A stretch of 5,486 nt of DNA, taken from assembly GCA_030146405.1 (NCBI GenBank), contig JASLBS010000215.1, positions 1 to 5,486 of the forward strand, read 5' to 3'. This stretch comes from Arthrobacter sp. (lineage in GTDB: Bacteria; Actinomycetota; Actinomycetes; Actinomycetales; Micrococcaceae). Both the position numbers and the translations under genes were made by a program. Every line of letters starts with the position of its first letter. Within the stretch, counting starts at the first letter, position 1. Positions 1-4,991 of this stretch are shown here, piece by piece. The notes beneath the pieces are model-generated. The model was not told the origin of the DNA, searched no databases, and worked only from the letters and a program-made list of their open reading frames with translations.

Positions 1-2
1 TG

Positions 3-260
3 CCGTTCGACGCGACCGAGCGGTATCCCACCTCGGTCAACGGTGTGCAGTTCGAGACGTATCTGGACTGGATGCGCTCGGCCTGCCTGGTGTCCGCGAC
101 CGGATTGCCTGCCGTTTCGGTGCCCGCGGGATTCAGCGAGGGCGGACTGCCGGTCGGGTTGCAGCTGGCCATGCCGCACGGGAGCGACGTCGAACTGCTG
201 CAGGTGGCGTACGCATTCGAGCAGGCGACGGGCTGGGCGAAACGGGCGCCGCAGGTGTAG
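3..260 (+). CDS. Amidase-signature family enzyme, C-terminal fragment (5' end outside window)
   Basis: The frame is open from the left edge and gives the last 85 residues of a protein ending in a TAG stop at 258-260. The stretch TGLPAVSVPAGFSEGGLPVG followed by LQL is the conserved C-terminal core of amidase-signature hydrolases (the GatA/AmiE-like Ser-cis-Ser-Lys family), and the tail DVELLQVAYAFEQATGW is the usual closing helix of this family. These enzymes hydrolyse amide bonds in the cytoplasm. The catalytic Lys and both Ser lie upstream of the window, so substrate and integrity cannot be judged. The preceding YLDWMRSACLVS segment resembles stand-alone amidases more than GatA, but this is only an impression. 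No gene lies within 100 bases downstream on the same strand, so it is probably the last gene of its unit. Confidence 0.9.
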   Translation, partial: PFDATERYPTSVNGVQFETYLDWMRSACLVSATGLPAVSVPAGFSEGGLPVGLQLAMPHGSDVELLQVAYAFEQATGWAKRAPQV

Positions 261-271
261 CGCGGGCAAGG

Positions 272-290
272 GTCCGGGCGCGCGGCGGAC
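272..290 (+). terminator. Possible weak hairpin terminator after the amidase gene
   Basis: GTCCG (272-276) and CGGAC (286-290) form a 5-bp GC-rich stem with a 9-base loop, 11 bases after the amidase stop. There is no T-tract, which is common for candidate terminators in high-GC actinobacteria but makes the call weak. Confidence 0.2.
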
Positions 291-303
291 GCGGTATCAG
301 CGC

Positions 304-321
304 GACAGTGACTACGCTGTC
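304..321 (+). promoter_or_regulatory. Inverted repeat overlapping a possible -10 box upstream of the exonuclease gene
   Basis: GACAG (304-308) and CTGTC (317-321) form an inverted repeat with an 8-base spacer. The hexamer TACGCT (313-318), which fits the loose actinobacterial TAnnnT -10 pattern, lies across its right half. No convincing -35 box is seen. If used, transcription would start near 325 and leave a leader of roughly 38 bases before the GTG at 363. It may be a promoter with an overlapping operator, or chance. Confidence 0.25.
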
Positions 322-362
322 CAGAGCCGCAGGACGAGCGGCGCAAGCTTCAGGGGGGAACA

Positions 363-833
363 GTGCACGGTCTCGACTTCACCGTGATCGACTTCGAGAC
401 GGCGAACAGCAAGCGCGGCATCCGTCCCGCGGACGTGCGTATGGCTCCGACGTGGCGGGAGAGCCTCCAGCGCATCATGGCGTTCACCGGAGATGATCGG
501 TTCGTCGCCCACAACGCGTCCTTCGATCGATCCGTTCTCCACGGCGCGTGTGCAGAGTCAGGGCTGCCGGCGCCGGACAACACCTTCTCCTGCTCCGTCG
601 ATCTTGCTCGTCGCCTCCTGGATCTCGAGGTGAACAAGCTTCCGCACGTCGCGAGAGCCCTGGGGCTCGGAGACTTCAAGCACCACGACGCCGGGAGTGA
701 CGCCGCGATCTGTGCCTCCGCCGTCGTCGCCATCGCTCGACAGCACGGGCTTCACTCCCTCGATCTGCTGTGGCCGGCGACGGTGACGCCACCGGGCGGC
801 TCCAGCCGGTACGCGAGAACACTGACACCCTGA
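363..833 (+). CDS. DEDDh (DnaQ-type) 3'-5' exonuclease domain protein, internally shortened
   Basis: This 156-residue protein carries the three exonuclease motifs of the DnaQ/RNase T superfamily: Exo I as VIDFET (D10, E12), Exo II as AHNASFD (D55), and Exo III as HDAGSD (H108, D113, the His-x4-Asp spacing of the DEDDh group). Such proteins remove nucleotides from 3' ends using two metal ions. Only about 32 residues separate FETAN from VAHNA. Stand-alone actinobacterial relatives that begin FTVIDFETAN usually have about 70 there, including two beta strands and an IHGI-type segment. Here SKRG runs straight into IRPADVRMAPTW, so about 40 residues appear to be missing in frame near 417-423. The fold may therefore be damaged although every catalytic residue remains. 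The GTG at 363 was chosen because a purine-rich AGGGGGG (352-358) lies 4 bases upstream and no earlier in-frame start is plausible. The gene is convergent with the ABC operon to its right. The family call is firm; whether the product is active is uncertain. Confidence 0.85.
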   Translation: MHGLDFTVIDFETANSKRGIRPADVRMAPTWRESLQRIMAFTGDDRFVAHNASFDRSVLHGACAESGLPAPDNTFSCSVDLARRLLDLEVNKLPHVARALGLGDFKHHDAGSDAAICASAVVAIARQHGLHSLDLLWPATVTPPGGSSRYARTLTP

Positions 834-849
834 CAGGCGGGCGTTGGAG

Positions 850-891
850 TCGGCGGTGGCCGGTCTCCTCGGCTGGATCGGGCGCCGCCGA
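850..891. terminator. Possible bidirectional terminator hairpin between convergent genes
   Basis: TCGGCGG (850-856) and CCGCCGA (885-891) are a perfect 7-bp inverted repeat. A smaller GGCCG/CGGCT pairing with one G-U can form inside the loop. It lies in the 104-base gap between the convergent exonuclease and ABC permease genes, where a shared terminator would be expected. No T-tract follows on either strand, so the call rests on position and symmetry. Confidence 0.3.
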
Positions 892-937
892 ACGACCTAG
901 CGGTCAGGCCTACCCCGCTCGGAACGGCGTGATCGTC

Positions 938-1798
938 CTAGCTCAGGACGTCCTTGGTGCTGAACCGCCCGTACGCGAGCGAGCCGAAGACGGCGATGTA
1001 CCCGAGCTGCAACAGAGCGTTGTCGGCGAAGGAGTCCCACCTGATGGGCATTCTCAGCAGGTCCGCGAATCCCAACCAGTGCTGGGTGAACAACCACGGG
1101 TGCAGCCACTCGAGTTGGGGGAGGGCTCCGAGGATCTGCGCCACCGCGGCGAGCGCCGCCGTCGCAGCCATGGCACCCACCGGGATGGTGGTCAGCGTGG
1201 AGATGAACAGGCCGATCGCGCTGAGACCCAGCAGCGACACCGTGACGTAGAGCGCCAGGAGCAGGAGCCGCACGAAGTACCCGGTGATCCCCACGGTGTC
1301 TCCGGACAGGAGCGTGACCGGGCCGATCGGGAACAGCAGGGCGCCGATGATGGCGCCCGTGACGACGACGGTCAGGGTGGCCACGAAGCAGAACAGTGCT
1401 GCTCCCGCGTACTTCACGAGCAACAGCCGGAGGCGCCCTGCCGGAGCCACCAGGAGATACCGGAGCGTGCCGAGGTTCGCCTCCCCTGCGATGGTGTCGC
1501 CCGCGACGACGCCGATGGTCAGCGGCAGGAAGAGCGGAATGGCGACGGTCAACGCGGTGAGCGAGACGAACAATCCGTTCTGGGTGATGCTGTCCAGGAA
1601 GGCGGGCCCCCGTCCGCTCGCGGAGCCGTCGGAGGAGACCCGGACGACGACGGCGATCAGGATGGGGATCAACGCGAGGGCACCGATCATCGCCCACGTG
1701 CGTAATCGACGGAAGAGGACGGTGATCTCGGAGATCACCAGGGTGATCCCGAGGGAGGCGGAGGACTGGGGGCGGGCACGTACGGATTCAGCCGGCAA
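938..1798 (-). CDS. ABC-2 type transporter permease subunit
   Basis: The 286-residue product has about six hydrophobic segments (roughly residues 36-53, 76-100, 126-158, 172-200, 203-227 and 260-277), the layout of ABC-2 type exporter permeases. After the second segment comes GDTIAGEANLGTLRYLLVAP, with GR and K following. This matches the family's conserved cytoplasmic stretch (acidic-GTLR-L-x-P-x-x-R), thought to contact the ATPase. The TTG start at 1798 is preceded, with 7 bases spacing, by a strong GGAGAGGGG (plus-strand 1806-1814) that lies inside the end of the ATPase gene. The start overlaps the ATPase stop by 11 bases, so the two are probably translationally coupled. Together with the ATPase it should form an exporter in the cytoplasmic membrane. 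The cargo cannot be read from the sequence. It is full length and undamaged, and ends about 105 bases from the convergent exonuclease gene. Confidence 0.9.
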   Translation of the reverse strand: MPAESVRARPQSSASLGITLVISEITVLFRRLRTWAMIGALALIPILIAVVVRVSSDGSASGRGPAFLDSITQNGLFVSLTALTVAIPLFLPLTIGVVAGDTIAGEANLGTLRYLLVAPAGRLRLLLVKYAGAALFCFVATLTVVVTGAIIGALLFPIGPVTLLSGDTVGITGYFVRLLLLALYVTVSLLGLSAIGLFISTLTTIPVGAMAATAALAAVAQILGALPQLEWLHPWLFTQHWLGFADLLRMPIRWDSFADNALLQLGYIAVFGSLAYGRFSTKDVLS

Positions 1799-2735
1799 CG
1801 TCGAACCCCTCTCCGGTCAGAGCAACGAAGCGGTCCTCGAGTGAGGCGCCGCTGACCTCGAACCCGCGTACCCGCACATCGGCGTGCACCAGGGCCGCGG
1901 TCACGGTCTCGGGTTGCAGCCCCGGAACGGAGAGTTCGGCCGAGACCATGTCATCACGGCTGTGGAGCTCCGGAACAAGCCCGAGGCCGGTGAACACACG
2001 GTGGGCGTCGGCGATGTCCGGTGTCGAGACCCGGACGCGCGCGCTTCCCCCCGCACGGAGCTCCGCCAGAGAGCCCTGGGCCACGAGCCGGCCTGCGCTC
2101 ATGACGGCCACCATGGAGCACATCTGCTCCACCTCCGCGAGCAGGTGGCTCGACACGAAGATCGTGGTGCCGTCCTCCGACAGCGACTTGATGAGGTTGC
2201 GCACCTCCCGCGTACCCTGCGGGTCGAGACCGTTGGTGGGTTCGTCGAGGATGAGCAGGTCCCGCGGGGCCAGCAGTGCGTTCGCGATCCCGAGCCGTTG
2301 CTTCATGCCGAGCGAGTAGGCGTGGGCCCGCTTACCCGCCGCGTGGCTGAGGCCCACCCGTTCGAGCGCGGCGGTCACACGGGTGGAGCGTGTGGCCGGG
2401 GACATATGGCGATCGGCGGCGTCGAATCGGTGCAGGTTGGCGCGCCCCGAGAGGAATGGATAGCTTGCAGGACCTTCGACCAGAGCACCCACCCGTGGCA
2501 GCACGGCCGGGGCCTCGCGCGGCATGTCACCGTCGAGCAGCCGCATGTCTCCGCTCGAGGGGGCGATGAGCCCGAGGAGCATGCGGATCGTGGTGGTCTT
2601 GCCCGATCCGTTGGGCCCGAGGAACCCGAAAACAGTCCCGCGCGGCACCGCGAGATCGATGCCGCCGACCGCGTGCTGCCGGCCGAAGGTCTTGGTCAGC
2701 CCGTGTGTCTCGATCGCGAGGTCACCGGTGCTCAC
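1788..2735 (-). CDS. ABC transporter ATP-binding protein (ABC-2 exporter type)
   Basis: The 315-residue ATPase has all nucleotide-binding motifs. Walker A is GPNGSGKTT (residues 40-48). The signature is YSLGMKQ (140-146), a variant of LSGGQ usual in drug/bacitracin-type exporters. Walker B with D-loop is LLILDEPTNGLD (160-171), and the switch His is H197 in FVSSHLL. About 100 further residues form the C-terminal domain typical of ATPases paired with ABC-2 permeases. The open frame extends upstream to 2816, but those 27 residues are not family-like and would overlap the preceding gene. The GTG at 2735 (product MSTGDLAIETHGL) gives the normal N-terminus and leaves a 46-base gap. Its ribosome binding site, GGCGGA, is weak and close, so the start is less sure than the function. 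It energises export with the downstream permease, whose TTG start lies within the last codons of this gene. Confidence 0.92.
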   Translation of the reverse strand: MSTGDLAIETHGLTKTFGRQHAVGGIDLAVPRGTVFGFLGPNGSGKTTTIRMLLGLIAPSSGDMRLLDGDMPREAPAVLPRVGALVEGPASYPFLSGRANLHRFDAADRHMSPATRSTRVTAALERVGLSHAAGKRAHAYSLGMKQRLGIANALLAPRDLLILDEPTNGLDPQGTREVRNLIKSLSEDGTTIFVSSHLLAEVEQMCSMVAVMSAGRLVAQGSLAELRAGGSARVRVSTPDIADAHRVFTGLGLVPELHSRDDMVSAELSVPGLQPETVTAALVHADVRVRGFEVSGASLEDRFVALTGEGFDVAG

Positions 2736-2781
2736 CGTTCCGCCCAGACACCTCGAGGAGGCAGTCCTGACTCTTCCGGAT

Positions 2782-3981
2782 TCACTGCTTCGATGCGGTG
2801 ATGAGCTGGTCCGCACTCACGGCACCGGTGAGGATGCGGCCGTCGTCCGTGATCAGGATCGAGACGAGGGATGTCTGCAAGACCTTGCCGCCGTCCACCT
2901 CCATGAGAGCCTGTTCCAGCAGTGCCTGCGCTCCCGCGACATCTGCAGGGTCCATCCCGGGCTTGATCTCCATGATCGAACCCATACCCGCAGGGTCGGC
3001 GGCACCGACATCCAGCCCCAGAGCGGATGCACTGCCGGCGGGCAGTTCGACGACGGTGCTCCAACCTTCACCGATGACGGTGGGCTTCTGCGTCGGTTCC
3101 TCGATGGAGTCCGGCGCGTCCCAGGAGTCCCGAGCCTCGTCGGCCGAAGGCGCCTCGGTCACCGTGGCGCCCGGAGGCGGGGTGAAGTCGAAGAGCGCGG
3201 CATCGGGGGCGGCGAAGTCCACCGCGCTGAAGCCGGCCTCGAAGGCTGGAGCTTCCTGGCCCTTCGCCTGGACGGAGACACCGAGCGGAACGCCGGTCTC
3301 GGAATCGACGGTCACGGCGATCGATTGGATGAGGGTTGCCGGGTCCTCGGGGGTGAGGCGGAGTTCATAGGCGGTGCGGCCTGCGACGCGGCTGGTTCCG
3401 CCCACCGTCACCTCGGTGCTCGGGTCGATGGTTGCCAGGAAGGTCTCGGCGACTTCGGCGGGAGTGCGGGGAAGACTCTGCAGTTCGGGATACTGGACCG
3501 CCTTCTTCTGCAACTCGGCTTCGAACTCCGTCCGCGCCTCCTCCCTGTCCGGCAGGGTCGCGTGCACTGCTTCGTTGGCAGCCGAATCGTAGAACCACAC
3601 GGAGTCCCCGTTGACCACCACATCACGCTGTGCCAACTGGTCGAGCACCTGGATCCGCGCCTGCTCCGTACCGTCGACGTAGACGCGAGCGGTGTGTGAT
3701 CCGGTCAGGAGTCCGAGGGCCGCGGAAGTGGGGTCCGAGCTGGAGGTACCTCCCGGAGGAGTGGCGAGGCCCTGGAGATCCGGAAGACCGAGATCCGAGG
3801 ACTGCTCGACGGTGCCGGAGTACGAATCCTCGGTACTGGCGGCCACGAACTCGAGCAACTCCTGGGCGGTCTTCGCGGGAAGCTGCGGTTGGGCTTCGGC
3901 GACGGCGGACCCGCTGAGGGCGGCAGCGGCGACGACGACCGGGGCGATGCCGGCGGGGAGCCAGCGCCAATTCTTGTTCAT
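2782..3981 (-). CDS. Secreted LolA-like protein of an ABC exporter operon
   Basis: This 399-residue product starts with a clear signal peptide: MNKNWRWLP, then a hydrophobic run rich in Ala and Val, with a probable cleavage after VAEA (residue 30). It has no cysteine, so it is not a lipoprotein and should be released or held by other contacts. The mature start QPQLPAKTAQELL and segments such as SGSHTARVYVDG, the SVWFYDS strand, YELRLTPED and TVDSETGVPLGVSV resemble actinobacterial proteins annotated as LolA-like/lipoprotein-sorting fold, a beta-sheet fold that cradles lipid or acyl groups. A Pro/Glu-rich linker (about 265-300) separates a smaller C-terminal part ending in LITDDGRILTGAVSADQL. 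The ATG at 3981 has GGAAGG (plus-strand 3989-3994) 7 bases upstream. A GTG at 4044 would add 21 unlikely residues before the signal peptide. The gene heads the ABC operon, which suggests it works with the exporter outside the membrane. That role is inferred. Confidence 0.82.
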   Translation of the reverse strand: MNKNWRWLPAGIAPVVVAAAALSGSAVAEAQPQLPAKTAQELLEFVAASTEDSYSGTVEQSSDLGLPDLQGLATPPGGTSSSDPTSAALGLLTGSHTARVYVDGTEQARIQVLDQLAQRDVVVNGDSVWFYDSAANEAVHATLPDREEARTEFEAELQKKAVQYPELQSLPRTPAEVAETFLATIDPSTEVTVGGTSRVAGRTAYELRLTPEDPATLIQSIAVTVDSETGVPLGVSVQAKGQEAPAFEAGFSAVDFAAPDAALFDFTPPPGATVTEAPSADEARDSWDAPDSIEEPTQKPTVIGEGWSTVVELPAGSASALGLDVGAADPAGMGSIMEIKPGMDPADVAGAQALLEQALMEVDGGKVLQTSLVSILITDDGRILTGAVSADQLITASKQ

Positions 3982-4021
3982 GAGAAAGCCTTCCGAGCTG
4001 TTTCCGACCCCATGTGAGGTA

Positions 4022-4027
4022 ACGCTA
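4022..4027 (-). promoter_or_regulatory. Possible -10 box for the LolA-like/ABC operon
   Basis: Read on the minus strand, these bases are TAGCGT, which fits the actinobacterial TAnnnT pattern. Transcription would begin near 4015, giving a leader of about 34 bases to the ATG at 3981. No recognisable -35 box lies 16-18 bases upstream, so an activator or another sigma factor would be needed. Low confidence. Confidence 0.25.
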
Positions 4028-4028
4028 C

Positions 4029-4102
4029 ACCTGTGCGGTGACACTCAGGAGGGTCCGTGTACTGGTCCAACGACTCCAGTGCACAAGACGTGCCGCACAG
4101 GT
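4029..4102. repeat. Nested inverted repeats between divergent genes
   Basis: The outer arms ACCTGTGCGG (4029-4038) and CCGCACAGGT (4093-4102) are a perfect 10-bp inverted repeat. Inside lies a second one, GTGTACTGG (4057-4065) and CCAGTGCAC (4076-4084), with 8 of 9 positions complementary and the ninth a G-U pair in one RNA strand. No T-tract follows, so this does not look like a terminator. It may be an operator region for one or both flanking genes, or a structured RNA leader. Centre positions of the two dyads differ by 5 bases. Confidence 0.45.
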
Positions 4103-4277
4103 TTCCGACAACTCCCCTCTATCGATACCGGCCTTTTTCCTCGGCTCCGGGCGGCGGAGCAAAGACATCGCTTCTTGAACAGGATCGAGGCGGATCTGCA
4201 CGCACGCGTGGTCCAGGTTGTCGGGCAGGCGAATCGGTTGAACGATGGGGAGAATCGGGCCGAGGAAGGAGTTCCGC

Positions 4278-4772
4278 ATGATGCCAGCGCATGATCGGTG
4301 GCCGCGACGTCATCGTGCCTCCGGGGCGAGCTCTGCCGGGCGGTCGCGCCCCAGCGGGGTCCATCGCGTCATCGGCTCGGTGGTCGGGTGGCTGCTGGTC
4401 CTGCTCGGGCTGGCGGCGCTGGTGCTGCCGGGTCCGGGTCTGCTTCTGCTCGTGGCGGGGCTGGCGGTACTCGCTCAACAGTACGAATGGGCGAGGCGCT
4501 GGTTGCGACCGGTCCGGCGAAGGGCGTTCGCGGCGGCTGCCCAGGGTGTCCAGAACAGGTGGAGCATCGCTCTCAGCTTCGCGGGCGTCGCCGTGCTGGT
4601 CCTGCTCGGAATCCTGTGGACGGTGCAGCCGCCCGCACCCGGGTGGTGGCCGTTCGACGATCGCTGGTGGCTGCCGGGCGGCTGGAGTGTCGGGTTGAGC
4701 CTTTTCCTCTCAGGTGCCTTCGCGGCGACCTTCATCGTCTACAGCATCCGGCGGTTCCGGGACCTTCGCTGA
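4278..4772 (+). CDS. PGPGW-type (TIGR02611-like) transmembrane protein
   Basis: The 164-residue protein has a basic N-terminal tail (residues 1-30, many Arg/His). A hydrophobic hairpin GWLLVLLGLAALVLPGPGLL (about 38-57) carries the PGPG turn that defines the PGPGW family. The segment AQQYEWARRWLRPVRRRA follows, which is also family-typical, then a second membrane segment near 97-115, a Trp/Pro-rich loop (PGWWPFDDRWWLPGGW) and a last membrane segment near 136-156 ending in RRFRDLR. The residue after PGPG is Leu instead of the Trp that names the family. The ATG at 4278 was chosen because AAGGAG (4266-4271) sits 6 bases upstream; an ATG at 4245 lacks such a site and the next codon is also ATG. 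The function of this family is unknown. It is divergent from the LolA-like operon and is followed by further membrane-protein genes. Confidence 0.85.
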   Translation: MMPAHDRWPRRHRASGASSAGRSRPSGVHRVIGSVVGWLLVLLGLAALVLPGPGLLLLVAGLAVLAQQYEWARRWLRPVRRRAFAAAAQGVQNRWSIALSFAGVAVLVLLGILWTVQPPAPGWWPFDDRWWLPGGWSVGLSLFLSGAFAATFIVYSIRRFRDLR

Positions 4773-4840
4773 GGATCAAGCTTTTTCCGCTTCCCGAAGA
4801 GGGTGGCAGGACGTGAAGCGGTGCGCGTACTCTCGACGAG

Positions 4841-4856
4841 GTGTCCGGCCGGGCAC
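4841..4856. repeat. 16-bp near-perfect palindrome upstream of the small open frame
   Basis: GTGTCCGGCCGGGCAC is symmetric at 14 of 16 positions, and the odd pair would be G-U in the plus-strand RNA. It can act as a dyad for a dimeric regulator or fold into a 6-bp stem with a GGCC tetraloop. It ends 8 bases before the ribosome binding site of the small open frame at 4883. No T-tract follows. Confidence 0.35.
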
Positions 4857-4882
4857 GAAAGCTCAGGAAGAGGAGAAGCACG

Positions 4883-4984
4883 ATGCCCGACGTCCGCAGG
4901 ATGCCCGACACCTTCCGGATCTGCACCGAAGCGTGCCGCCTCGGCCCACAAGCTTCCGACGCCCTGCTTCCTTCCTTCGGATAG
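4883..4984 (+). CDS. Possible small protein or leader peptide (33 residues)
   Basis: A short open frame encodes MPDVRRMPDTFRICTEACRL and then 13 more residues ending LLPSFG, with TAG at 4982-4984. A strong purine-rich site AGGAAGAGGAG (4865-4875) lies 7 bases before the ATG, better than that of most genes in this window. A second in-frame ATG six codons later begins with the same nine bases, ATGCCCGAC. The peptide has two cysteines (CTEAC), no membrane segment and no family I recognise. The stop is 7 bases before the ATG of the DUF421 gene and covers part of that gene's weak ribosome binding site, so its translation could be coupled to it. It may instead be the remnant of a larger gene, or not expressed. 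No function is assigned. Confidence 0.45.
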   Translation: MPDVRRMPDTFRICTEACRLGPQASDALLPSFG

Positions 4985-4991
4985 GGCCGCC

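Larger units (their letters stand above)
3982..4277. other. Divergent intergenic region with nested dyad symmetry
   Basis: This 296-base stretch separates the minus-strand LolA-like operon from the plus-strand PGPGW gene and should hold both promoters. The open frames crossing it show no recognisable protein and no good ribosome binding site. It contains the inverted repeats listed separately and a 9-base direct repeat GTTTCCGAC at 4000-4008 and 4101-4109. A TTGAAC occurs at 4175-4180 without a fitting -10 box. A TTGTCG (4218-4223) with AACGAT 17 bases later (4241-4246) is a possible but weak promoter for the PGPGW gene. Confidence 0.5.

Noticed and set aside
303..318. PafBC-type DNA-damage promoter (TTGTCRGTG-N8-TAnnnT) upstream of the exonuclease
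   Set aside because: CGACAGTG partly resembles the upstream box, but the TAnnnT hexamer follows after 2 bases instead of 8 and the first bases do not match.
770..1705. Long plus-strand open frame (311 residues) opposite the ABC permease
   Set aside because: Its product is a low-complexity run of Asp, Glu, Arg, Gln and Gly with no domain. It is antisense to a permease with clear membrane segments and motifs, and long antisense frames are normal in GC-rich coding DNA.
1884..2801. Plus-strand open frame (305 residues) opposite the ATPase
   Set aside because: The opposite strand encodes Walker A, signature, Walker B and H-loop in order. This frame is His/Arg/Gly-rich with no motif.
2736..2816. 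N-terminal extension of the ATPase to a start at 2816
   Set aside because: The extra 27 residues are Ser/Arg-rich and unlike the family, and would overlap the end of the LolA-like gene by 35 bases. The GTG at 2735 gives the normal N-terminus.
2524..3699. Long plus-strand open frame (391 residues) opposite the ATPase and LolA-like genes
   Set aside because: It spans two well-supported minus-strand genes, has no recognisable domain and mirrors their codon bias.
4025..4279. Minus-strand open frame of 84 residues across the divergent intergenic region
   Set aside because: No ribosome binding site or recognisable family, and it would cover the region where both divergent promoters are expected.
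4787..4821. Inverted repeat CCGCTTC / GAAGCGG after the PGPGW gene as a terminator
   Set aside because: The loop is 21 bases and the T-run (4782-4786) lies before the stem on the plus strand, the wrong side for an intrinsic terminator in either direction.
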